64,000 nt of DNA, taken from positions 2,146,001 through 2,210,000 of the forward strand of contig NZ_CP085442.1 in assembly GCF_023824195.1 (NCBI RefSeq), given 5' to 3'. Below, in pieces: positions 44,826-52,900 of this stretch. The stretch comes from Priestia megaterium (GTDB taxonomy: Bacteria; Bacillota; Bacilli; Bacillales; Bacillaceae_H). The notes under the pieces were generated by a model. The model made no database searches and was not told the DNA's origin. It was given only the letters and a program-made list of their open reading frames with translations. Made by a program: the position numbers and the translations under genes. How positions within the stretch are numbered: position 1 is the stretch's first letter; each line of letters begins with the position of its first letter.

Positions 44826-44863
44826 AAATCAGCAGGGGCTGAAAAAAGACCTGCTGATTTTAT
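44826..44863 (+). terminator. Terminator after the methyltransferase
   Basis: AAATCAGCAGG / CCTGCTGATTT around a 13-base loop, followed by TTATTTAT. Confidence 0.75.
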
Positions 44864-44901
44864 TTATAACTTTTTAGAAATTAAAGCATAACACTTTATT
44901 A

Positions 44902-44923
44902 TGTAAGCGCTTTCTGTTATAAT
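44902..44923 (+). promoter_or_regulatory. cre-like site overlapping a promoter
   Basis: TGTAAGCGCTTTCT (44902-44915) matches the cre consensus except at its last base. It lies directly before TATAAT (44918-44923), whose -35 region would be covered by a bound CcpA. Confidence 0.5.
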
Positions 44924-44935
44924 AAAACTAGGTTG

Positions 44936-45059
44936 GATAGCATGCGTGGCTATCGGTGTACTCAGCGCAGGCGGGGCTAGTACAGAAGGAGAAGGCTACA
45001 TACAAGTTAATAAACATTTAGTGGATAGAAATAAGAAGTCTCAAAAACAAATTTATTAA
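44936..45059 (+). other. Structured transcript or 37-codon ORF under a cre-like promoter
   Basis: Two consecutive hairpins follow the promoter: GATAGC (44936) / GCTATC (44949), and GTACT...AGTAC around a GC-rich loop (about 44959-44985). The same stretch has an open frame from GTG 44946 to TAA 45057, starting VAIGVLSAGGASTEGEGYIQ and lacking a good ribosome binding site. It could be a small RNA or the truncated remnant of an exported protein. Bases 45060-45200 hold a further AT-rich stem (CTTATTTA / TAAATAAG) and no gene. Confidence 0.35.
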
Positions 45060-45211
45060 TTTGTATGCTAAATCGTAAATTAACAAAAACGGCATTTATG
45101 ATAAGGTTTTAGAGAAAAGAACTCAGCATATACTGTAAAAGCAATTTTTTTACTCTAAACAAGGGTGAAGAAATTGCTTATTTATTTTTAAATAAGTGCA
45201 CAGCTTTTCAG

Positions 45212-45243
45212 ATTTGTTTTGAGATATCTAGCGTTAGTGTATA
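45212..45243 (+). promoter_or_regulatory. Possible MerR-type promoter
   Basis: TATAAT (45238-45243) is preceded by TTGTTT (45212-45217) at a long 20-base spacing, as in MerR-activated promoters, or by TTTTGA at 17. AGATATCT lies in the spacer. Confidence 0.4.
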
Positions 45244-45298
45244 ATAGTAACAAGTACGAAAAAGTTGACATTGTTAATTGATTAAAGGGGATTTAAAA

Positions 45299-45733
45299 AT
45301 GAGTGAACTAAAAATAGATGATGTAGCGAAGCAAAGCGGTTTAACAAAACGCACGATTCGTTATTATGAACAAATTGGACTGATGCCAGCACCTCCAAGA
45401 AGTGAAGGTGGATTTCGTCTGTACACCGAAGAACATGTAGAATTTTTAAAGAAAATTACCAATGCCAAAGAAGTCATGGGTTTTTCACTTCAAGAATTAC
45501 AGGAATTTCTTGCTTTAAGTGATACTCTTGAAATACAAAAGATGGATTATAGGCAAGTGAAAGGAACAAATCAACAAAAAGAAAAGTTAGAGCAAGTGTT
45601 ACATACGGTAGAAGAGCAGCTCAAGCTGATTGAACAGAAAAAGAAAAATATCTTAAAAGTAGAGTCTGACCTTCTGTCACTGAGAGATCGTGCTAAGGCT
45701 GCAATTGTAAAATTTGAGCAGGAAGAATCATAA
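45299..45733 (+). CDS. MerR-family transcriptional regulator
   Basis: A 144-residue regulator. The winged helix-turn-helix is at the N-terminus (IDDVAKQSGLTKRTIRYYEQ, about 5-24, then GLMPAPPRSEGGFRLYTEE), followed by a long dimerising coiled coil (about 85-140). The short C-terminus lacks Cys or His metal ligands, so an organic or redox effector is more likely than a metal. The ribosome binding site AAAGGGG precedes ATG 45299. No efflux or target gene is adjacent. Confidence 0.88.
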   Translation: MSELKIDDVAKQSGLTKRTIRYYEQIGLMPAPPRSEGGFRLYTEEHVEFLKKITNAKEVMGFSLQELQEFLALSDTLEIQKMDYRQVKGTNQQKEKLEQVLHTVEEQLKLIEQKKKNILKVESDLLSLRDRAKAAIVKFEQEES

Positions 45734-45772
45734 AAAGCAGGCGCATTCACCAGAAGAGTGCGTCTGCTTTTA
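45733..45772. terminator. Terminator after merR-type gene
   Basis: AAAAGCAGGCGCA / TGCGTCTGCTTTT, one G-U pair, between convergent genes. Confidence 0.85.
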
Positions 45773-45793
45773 CGGTTTTTATAGGGCATTCAT

Positions 45794-46006
45794 TTATGAT
45801 TGTGAAGTGTTTTCTTCTAGCTGTACCCCTAAAAGAAGTAGAATAGCCTGTATCCCATCGGCTTTTCCACTGTGAAAGCTTCTTGTTTCAGCATCCAAAG
45901 CTTCATTTACAGATTCCATCATATTTGATTCGTACAAGTCTAAAATTAATTGTTTTCCTTCGGGACTCAAATGCAGCTGCCCGCGTTCCTTCATTTTAAA
46001 CTTCAA
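45794..46006 (-). CDS. Small hypothetical protein, about 70 residues
   Basis: Starts at TTG 46006 (nine bases after GGGAG) or possibly ATG 45994; a TTG at 46015 is too near the ribosome binding site. The product has a basic N-terminus, then LSPEGKQLILDLYESNMMESVNEALDA, and an aliphatic C-terminal helix (AILLLLGVQLEE). Soluble and helical; family not recognised. Convergent with the MerR gene. Confidence 0.6.
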   Translation of the reverse strand: MKFKMKERGQLHLSPEGKQLILDLYESNMMESVNEALDAETRSFHSGKADGIQAILLLLGVQLEENTSQS

Positions 46007-46135
46007 CTTCTTCAACTCCCTTTCCCATAATACTATCAGTATACAAAATTAATAACATTTACGTAAACGTTAATTTTTGTATGTGGACAGAAGAACGTAT
46101 TGAGTATAGGTACTAAGTGAGGTGAGAGATACTGA

Positions 46136-46282
46136 TTATCCTTTGCTTGTTTTAATGTTTGTCAGCTTATAGCCGCAAGCTGAGCATGTATAGATAACGT
46201 TTTGATTGGACTGAGCAGTTAAAACGGTAGCAAGCTCTTTTTGAGAATGACAGTTAGGACAAATAACAACAGGGGATTTCAT
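46136..46282 (-). CDS. Small zinc-ribbon protein, 48 residues
   Basis: On the minus strand, ATG 46280-46282 follows AAGGAG at eight bases. The frame runs 48 codons and starts MKSPVVICPNCHSQKELATV. Two CxxC pairs (CPNC, CSAC) separated by about 25 residues form a typical zinc ribbon. Such mini-proteins are common in Bacillus and mostly uncharacterised. Confidence 0.7.
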   Translation of the reverse strand: MKSPVVICPNCHSQKELATVLTAQSNQNVIYTCSACGYKLTNIKTSKG

Positions 46283-46423
46283 GTGATTTTCTCCTTTTCT
46301 TTTTCATAGTCAAATTTTATTTTATGTAAAGTTTAATCAAATATCCTTCGTGCTATCAAAAACGACGGAAGACATGTAAAAAAGCATTCTCGCTCAAAAG
46401 AAACGGGAATGCTTAAGGTGAGT

Positions 46424-46732
46424 TTAAAATCCGTCCTGGCTTGCTGTAAATGGAATGTTAAGTCTTCTTTCTACATTGCGTAAGCGCTGATTTAATCTGT
46501 TTATACGGTCAGTATGTCGCTCCACAACTCGATTTAAACGAGTAATTTCTCTGACTTGCTCCTCATTTTGTCTCTCAAGGGCACGAATTCTTCGTTCAAA
46601 TCCTCCAAGATTTTGAAGCTGCTGTCTTTCATCGTATTCTTCATGCTGTGGTACGTAAGGGGGATAGTATTGTTGAACTGAGTAATCAACTTGCTGAGGA
46701 ATGTATCCAGGGTTGAAATAATAAGGGTTCAT
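46424..46732 (-). CDS. Tyr/Pro-rich coiled-coil protein, probable spore coat-associated
   Basis: A 102-residue protein. The N-terminal third (MNPYYFNPGYIPQQ... to about residue 32) is rich in Tyr, Pro and Gln, as in Bacillus coat proteins; residues 45-95 form an Arg/Glu-rich coiled coil. The start at 46732 follows AAGGAG; upstream extension is unsupported. A sigma-K-like -10 element lies 47 bases upstream, fitting late mother-cell expression. Exact family not recognised. Confidence 0.65.
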   Translation of the reverse strand: MNPYYFNPGYIPQQVDYSVQQYYPPYVPQHEEYDERQQLQNLGGFERRIRALERQNEEQVREITRLNRVVERHTDRINRLNQRLRNVERRLNIPFTASQDGF

Positions 46733-46778
46733 TAGGGCATCGCTCCTTTTAAATAGTAATTTCAAATCAAACACGATA

Positions 46779-46787
46779 TAACGTATG
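46779..46787 (-). promoter_or_regulatory. Candidate sigma-K -10 element
   Basis: On the minus strand this reads CATACGTTA, matching CATANNNTA. The -35 position 16 bases further upstream reads GC rather than AC, so support is partial. Confidence 0.4.
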
Positions 46788-46952
46788 CGAAGATAAGAAA
46801 AATGCTATAGGCACATACCTAAAGACATTCTGTATTTAAAAAAGGGAAGTATTTTTAAAAGTCAAAAGGAGATAGGCGGTCCTTTCTTGAATATGCAAAA
46901 TAGAAAAGCTTCTTTTTTAGACACTTTATTTAAGAAAGAGGGAAAGTGACCG

Positions 46953-47312
46953 ATGGCTCAAGGAAAACAAAAACCAGCACCTAAAATAGAAGAATCAAAA
47001 GCTCCGCCTGCAAAGAAACAAAAGTCGAAGAGCCGAAGCACCAAAAAAGCGCAGCCTCCTACATCACCCTGGGTAAAAGCTGCTTCCGTTTTATCTAACA
47101 TTGATTTCATTCGTTTGTTTCGAGTGCTGTTTCTTGCTTTAGTGGTTGCTTTTATTGTGTATCAATATATTTTACTCACAAAGGGAATCTTCATCAAAAC
47201 ATACGCGGCCCTTTGGCATCATCACAAAATGCTCTTGCTGGCTGGAGCTGCTTTTATTACCTATACTTCTTTCGTTTTTTACCTTGGTTACCGCACCGCT
47301 AAAAAACGGTAG
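46953..47312 (+). CDS. Small membrane protein with basic N-terminal tail
   Basis: A 119-residue protein. Residues 1-40 are rich in Lys, Pro and Ser (low complexity), followed by two membrane segments (about 56-76 and 91-112) and a basic end. ATG 46953 follows GAGGGAAAG. Family and function not recognised. Confidence 0.7.
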   Translation: MAQGKQKPAPKIEESKAPPAKKQKSKSRSTKKAQPPTSPWVKAASVLSNIDFIRLFRVLFLALVVAFIVYQYILLTKGIFIKTYAALWHHHKMLLLAGAAFITYTSFVFYLGYRTAKKR

Positions 47313-47389
47313 AACTGCTCTAGGGGACGAATAGCATCTATTCTTTAAGCAAACCTTATATGTATATCAGCATAGAGGGGGGAAGAAAC

Positions 47390-47569
47390 GTGGACAAGCA
47401 GCGAGCAAAACAAATTGCTGATTCACCCGTTATGGCTAACGTTACGTATAACGATACGGCCGTTTATATTCAACATGTAAGCGAAGAAAATGATACGGTA
47501 AGAATTTATCCGCTAGGTCAGCCGGAGAATGAACAAAATGTTTCCGTGAGCCAATTAGTAGAGAATTAA
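47390..47569 (+). CDS. sspH: H-type small acid-soluble spore protein
   Basis: A 59-residue protein starting at GTG 47390 behind GGGGGGAAG. It begins VDKQRAKQIADSPVMANVTY and continues with AVYIQHVSEENDTVRIYPLG, matching the SspH family (IQHVDESNETARIY in B. subtilis). These minor SASPs accumulate in the spore core, under sigma-G. No clear sigma-G promoter could be drawn with confidence. Confidence 0.88.
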   Translation: MDKQRAKQIADSPVMANVTYNDTAVYIQHVSEENDTVRIYPLGQPENEQNVSVSQLVEN

Positions 47570-47598
47570 GGTGGATAAATAGAGCTGCTTTTTCAGTT

Positions 47599-47642
47599 AA
47601 ATAAAAGCCAGAGAGCTATGTTGTACTCTCTGGCTTTTATTT
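47599..47642. terminator. Bidirectional terminator between sspH and the DUF3900 gene
   Basis: A long stem, AAATAAAAGCCAGAGAG with its complement around a 10-base loop, reaching the stop of the convergent gene. Confidence 0.88.
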
Positions 47643-48711
47643 ATTCTTCCCATTTCTTACTGCTGATCTTTTCAATAATCCCGTGCAAATCATCCGGCTT
47701 ATGAAACTCAATCGGAGACGCGCCTTTTTCAAACAGAATCGATTCTGCTTCAATTAAAGCCACGTAGCGTCCGTTCACTTTTGCTAAGTGAATATTTTCA
47801 CCAAAATCAGCTAACAGTCCTTTAATCTCTGTTTCGCCAAGCTTCATTTTAAGCTCTGCATCAGGCGTATGCTCGACGATATGTGCAGCAGCTTCCATGA
47901 CTTGATGCGTATCTAAACGTTCTTGAAGCTCACGCTTTTCACTTGTTGCCCACAATTCTATGTCCGACTCAAACTGTTCGAGTTCTACGCTTTCTGCTTC
48001 AAACGTTTCGCTGACATGTTCACGCACCATATCCATCACTTGTGTTTTCATAATCTCAGGCATCGGCTCGTTGTAGTCAATGAATTTTAAAAAGTCTTCA
48101 AAGTAACGGGCGTGAGATGCTTGGTGGATGACAAGCTCGCTTTCTTCGACCATGCCTTCTTCAGGCATGTAGGGGTATTGAATAGATTTCATGTTTTTAG
48201 TAGTAATCGCCATTTCTACGTGGCGAATAAGGGTTGATTCATCTGAAATTGAAGCCACTTTTGGTTCAAAGTCACATTTTAAAATAAACACAAAAGCATG
48301 ATCAAAATATTTTCTTGGAACAGCAGATACAACTAAAAATGCTCCTCCTCGAACGGCTGCAGTATCAAGGTACGCATTGATAAACTGTTCGCTGTTTTCT
48401 TCAAATTCTTCTTTGGTTGTGGCAAAACGAGTGCGGTGAAATAAATTATAATTAGGGTTTGAGTCGAGAGCGTGTCCTGGTTCAACTATAAAATACCCGA
48501 GCTTTGTAGGCACTTGTTCTGCTTTGGGGTGTCGCTCTACTTTGCGCTTTACAATTTTTTTAAATTCACCGTCTAAAAAATCTTTAATGGAACTTTCTTC
48601 ATATTCTTCCGTATCAAGCGTTTGAAAATGCTTATATTGTTTAGAAGCCTGTTCTTCTTTTCCTTCTACTTGTATCACGTAAAATGATAAAAAATTAATT
48701 TTAAAATCCAT
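47641..48711 (-). CDS. DUF3900-family conserved Bacillus protein
   Basis: A 356-residue soluble acidic protein, MDFKINFLSFYVIQVEGKEE at the start, that I recognise as the DUF3900 family confined to Bacillus relatives. No catalytic motif is evident and its function is unknown. The general shape (a long N-terminal domain and a helical C-terminal half) resembles nucleoid-associated NdpA-type proteins only vaguely. ATG 48711 is preferred: the GTG at 48720 is part of the AAGGTG ribosome binding site. Confidence 0.78.
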   Translation of the reverse strand: MDFKINFLSFYVIQVEGKEEQASKQYKHFQTLDTEEYEESSIKDFLDGEFKKIVKRKVERHPKAEQVPTKLGYFIVEPGHALDSNPNYNLFHRTRFATTKEEFEENSEQFINAYLDTAAVRGGAFLVVSAVPRKYFDHAFVFILKCDFEPKVASISDESTLIRHVEMAITTKNMKSIQYPYMPEEGMVEESELVIHQASHARYFEDFLKFIDYNEPMPEIMKTQVMDMVREHVSETFEAESVELEQFESDIELWATSEKRELQERLDTHQVMEAAAHIVEHTPDAELKMKLGETEIKGLLADFGENIHLAKVNGRYVALIEAESILFEKGASPIEFHKPDDLHGIIEKISSKKWEE

Positions 48712-48847
48712 AGCAGTCACCTTGTTTCTTTTTAGTCAGTTACTTCAGTATAAGAAAGAGTCCGGTAAGCGTCAATGCCTGTTAGCTTTAGGGACAGAAG
48801 ATCTATTTATACGATTGATCAGCTGAGAAATAGTGTGTAAAGCAAAG

Positions 48848-48876
48848 AATAAGAGAGGCAGGGGGCCTCTCTTATT
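48848..48876. terminator. Terminator at the 3' end of gltC
   Basis: AATAAGAGAGGC / GCCTCTCTTATT around AGGGG, overlapping the gltC stop codon; T-rich on the minus strand. Confidence 0.75.
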
Positions 48877-49774
48877 TATACTGCTCCAACCGTTCAAAAA
48901 AGGTTTTGACAAACTTATAAAAAATTTTATCAGAAGGTGCTAAATCACGATTTCTAGGAATAATCATCCCGACTGTACGCTGAAGCTGCGGCGTATGAAT
49001 AGGAAGTTTAGTCGTAAAACGAGGAGTCGTTTCAGACACTGTGCTTTCAGGAAGAAGCGTGACGCCGATTCCTGCGGATACAAGACCTTTAATCGCATCT
49101 AAATCTTCTCCTTCAGATGAAATATTGGGCATGAACCCTGCTTGTTTGCAAGCGTCAAAGGCCATTTTATGTAAAATGAATCCCTTTGGAAATAGCACAA
49201 AATCTTCATTTCTTAAATCCCGCAGCCGGATGTTATCCCGTTCAGCGAGCGGATGATGAGAAGGAACAAGGGCTAAAAGATTTTCAGTGAATAGAATATG
49301 CCCTTCTATACTCTGGTCCTCTACAGGTACAGGGCCTAAAAAAGCGATATTAATATCTCTTTTTTTAACCGATTCAATTAAAAATTTGTACGAACCTTGT
49401 CTAAGATGAAAAGCAACATTTGGGTGTTCTTCTTTAAAGGCTGATATGATAGTAGGAAGAAGGTGACTAGCAAGGCTTGTTGGAAATCCGATTTTAATCG
49501 TTCCTCTTTCGGGATCCAGGTATTCATCAATTTGTTCTTTCGCATAGTCAATAGCTTTCATAGCCGTCTCCGTATGCTCAAGAAAGACTTTTCCTATTGT
49601 TGTTAACTTGACATTTCTTCCTTCGCGTTTGAATAAACTAACACCTAGCTCAGACTCCAGGTTCGCGATTTGACGGCTGATCGCTGATTGAGCTACATGC
49701 AGATATTCTGCTGCCTCAGATACGTGTTCTCTTTTTGCAACTTCCATAAAATAGCGTAATTGACGCAGTTCCAT
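48872..49774 (-). CDS. gltC: LysR-type regulator GltC, activator of glutamate synthase
   Basis: A 300-residue LysR regulator, nearly co-linear with B. subtilis GltC. The helix-turn-helix is in MELRQLRYFMEVAKREHVSE and HVAQSAISRQIANLESELGV (residues 1-45), with linker IDYAKEQIDEYLDP and an effector domain from about 90. It activates gltAB when 2-oxoglutarate is high and is turned off when glutamate is plentiful. Start at 49774, since the ATG at 49780 abuts the ribosome binding site. Divergent from gltA with LysR-type dyads between them. Confidence 0.95.
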   Translation of the reverse strand: MELRQLRYFMEVAKREHVSEAAEYLHVAQSAISRQIANLESELGVSLFKREGRNVKLTTIGKVFLEHTETAMKAIDYAKEQIDEYLDPERGTIKIGFPTSLASHLLPTIISAFKEEHPNVAFHLRQGSYKFLIESVKKRDINIAFLGPVPVEDQSIEGHILFTENLLALVPSHHPLAERDNIRLRDLRNEDFVLFPKGFILHKMAFDACKQAGFMPNISSEGEDLDAIKGLVSAGIGVTLLPESTVSETTPRFTTKLPIHTPQLQRTVGMIIPRNRDLAPSDKIFYKFVKTFFERLEQYK

Positions 49775-49802
49775 AGGCATCCTCCATCTATATATATCAA
49801 AA

Positions 49803-49821
49803 TTAGATTAGTTTTATCTAA
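49803..49821. promoter_or_regulatory. GltC box (LysR dyad) between gltC and gltA
   Basis: TTAGAT-N7-ATCTAA, perfect symmetry with the T-N11-A core expected for LysR regulators, immediately upstream of the gltA -35 box and over the probable gltC promoter. Confidence 0.75.
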
Positions 49822-49829
49822 ATTATATA

Positions 49830-49882
49830 TTGTTTATATTGATTTGAAAACTTACAATGTAAACAGGTGATCTTAAAAAGAT
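49830..49882 (+). promoter_or_regulatory. gltA promoter and downstream GltC-like dyad
   Basis: TTGTTT (49830-49835), 17 bases, TACAAT (49853-49858). Just downstream, ATCTT-AAA-AAGAT (49870-49882) resembles the third GltC box of B. subtilis, used for repression. The -35 is weak, as expected for an activated promoter. Confidence 0.65.
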
Positions 49883-49908
49883 AAAGAAAACGAACGGGGG
49901 AGAAGAAG

Positions 49909-52900
49909 ATGACATACAATCAAATGCCAAAAGCTCAAGGTCTCTACCGTCCTGAATTTGAGCACGATGCATGTGGAATCGGATTATACGCTCAATTGAA
50001 AGGCGTAGCGTCACATGATATCGTTAAAAAAGGACTAAATATGCTTTGTCAGCTTGACCATCGAGGCGGACAGGGAAGCGATCCGCTAACAGGAGATGGA
50101 GCTGGATTAATGGTGCAAATTCCACACGCGTTCTTTAAAAAGACATGCGTTGAATTGAACTTGCCAGAAAAAGGTCGTTATGGAGTTGGAATGATCTTTT
50201 TCTCAAATAACGAAGACGAGCGTCGAGAAATCGAAGCTTATATTAATAAATTAATTGAAGAAGAGGGACAAACGTTACTAGGTTGGAGAACTGTACCTGT
50301 AAATGCCGGAAAAATCGGAAAAGTTGCAAAAGAAAGCTGTCCGTACGTACGACAAGTATTTATTGGGGCAAATGACAGTATTCAAGATGACTTAGCGTTT
50401 GAACGCAAGCTATATGTTATTCGTAAGCAAGCGGAAAATTGGGCGCAGGCGCGTCAAAATCGTTTTTATTTTACGAGTCTTTCAAGCAGAACAATTGTGT
50501 ACAAAGGGTTATTAACGCCTGAGCAAGTTGATGCTTTTTATCTTGACCTACAAGATGAAGACTTTACTTCAGCGTTTGCTTTAGTGCATTCTCGCTTTAG
50601 CACAAACACGTTCCCAAGCTGGGAAAGAGCACATCCAAACCGTTATTTAATTCACAATGGTGAAATTAATACGCTTCGCGGTAATCAAAACTGGATGAGA
50701 GCGCGTGAACAGCAGTTTGTTTCGGACGCATTTGGTAAGGATTTGCCGAAGGTTCTTCCAATTTTAGATGCTGAAGGAAGCGACTCATCCATGCTAGATA
50801 ATGCGCTAGAGTTCTTTGTATTGGCCGGCCGCAAGCCAGCACATGCAGCGATGATGCTTATTCCAGAGCCTTGGTCTGAGAATCCGCACATGTCAAAAGA
50901 AAAACGTGCTTTCTATGAGTATCATAGCGCATTAATGGAGCCATGGGATGGTCCGACTGCTATTTCGTTTACGGATGGAAAGCAAATCGGTGCTATTTTA
51001 GACCGTAACGGTTTACGTCCAGCTCGCTATTATGTTACAAAAGATGATTACATCATACTTTCATCAGAAGTAGGCGTCATTGATGTTGAAGATGAAAATG
51101 TATTATATAAAGATCGTTTAAGCCCAGGTAAAATGCTTCTAATCGATTTAGAGGAGGGCCGAATTATTTCAGACGAAGAAATTAAATCTGAAATGGCACA
51201 GGCTGAGCCTTATCAAGAGTGGTTAGATGAACAGCTGGTAACGTTGCCAGAAGTGCAGGAAGAAAAATCTGAATACTTCGATGATTTGGTCATTCGCCAG
51301 AAGTCATTTGGCTACACGTATGAAGATATTCATAAATATTTAGTTCCAGTTATTACAGAAGGAAAAGATCCGCTTGGTTCAATGGGTAATGATACTCCAT
51401 TAGCCGTGTTGTCTGATCGTCCTCAATCGCTGTTCAATTACTTTAAGCAGCTATTTGCTCAAGTAACGAATCCACCGATTGATGCTATTCGTGAGCAGTT
51501 GGTTACATCGACAATGACATTGCTTGGTGCAGAAGGGAATTTACTGCATCCAACCAAAGAAAACATTCATCGAATTCAGCTTGAGACGCCGGTTTTAACA
51601 AACGATCAAACTGATCAGCTGAAGTCTGCAATTCATCCGGATTTCAAAAGTGCCGTTATATCTGCTGTATTTACAAATGATTTAAAAGCAGATCTTGATC
51701 GCGTATTTGCTGAAGCTGAAGCGGCAATTAACGCAGGTGCTAGCATTCTTGTTCTGACAGACCGTGAAGCGGGAGCTCAATCTGTAGCTATTCCAGCTTT
51801 ATTAGCGGTCAGCGGGCTGCACCAGCACCTAGTGCGAAAAGGAAACCGTACAAAGGCGAGCATTGTAGTGGAAACGGGAGAAGCGCGTGAAGTGCACCAT
51901 TTTGCAGCGCTGATTGGTTACGGCGCAGACGCAATTAATCCATATCTTACTTTTGCAACATATCAAAATGAAATTAACGCAGGTACGTTGAACGTATCGT
52001 ATGACTATGCTGTTGAGAAATATGTAAAAGCCGTTACTGAAGGTGTCGTAAAAGTAATGTCTAAAATGGGTATTTCAACGGTGCAAAGTTATCGGGGCGC
52101 ACAAATTTTTGAAGCAGTTGGAATCAGTGCAGAGGTTATCGAGCAATATTTTACAGGTACTGCTTCGCAGCTTGGCGGTATCGGTTTAGATGTTATTGCA
52201 AAAGAAGCGAAAACGCGTCATGACAATGCTTATGTTGAAACAATTGAGCAAACGTTAGAATCAGGAAGTGACTTCCAGTGGAGACACACTGGCGAGCATC
52301 ATGCGTTTAATCCAAAAACAATTCACACGCTGCAGTGGGCTTGCCGCAAGGGAGATTACAGCTTATTTAAAAAATTCTCTGAATCGGCTAATGAAGAACG
52401 CATCGGTTTCTTGCGCAACCTGTTCTCGTTTAATGCATCGCGTTCATCTATCTCCATTGATGAAGTGGAATCAGTTGATTCGATTGTAAAACGTTTTAAA
52501 TCAGGTGCTATGTCGTTTGGATCTTTAAGTCAAGAAGCTCATGAAACATTAGCGATTGCGATGAACCGTTTAGGGGCACGCAGCAACAGTGGAGAAGGTG
52601 GCGAGCATCCTAGCCGCTACACTCTGGATGAGAATGGAGATAATCGCCGCAGTGCGATTAAACAAATCGCTTCTGGGCGTTTTGGGGTGAAAAGTCACTA
52701 CCTTGTGAATGCGGATGAGCTTCAAATTAAAATGGCACAAGGTGCAAAACCTGGAGAAGGCGGTCAGCTTCCAGGAAACAAAGTATATCCATGGGTGGCA
52801 GATGTGCGTGGATCAACGCCAGGAGTAGGCTTAATTTCACCTCCTCCACACCACGATATTTATTCGATTGAAGATTTAGCGCAGCTTATTCATGACTTGA

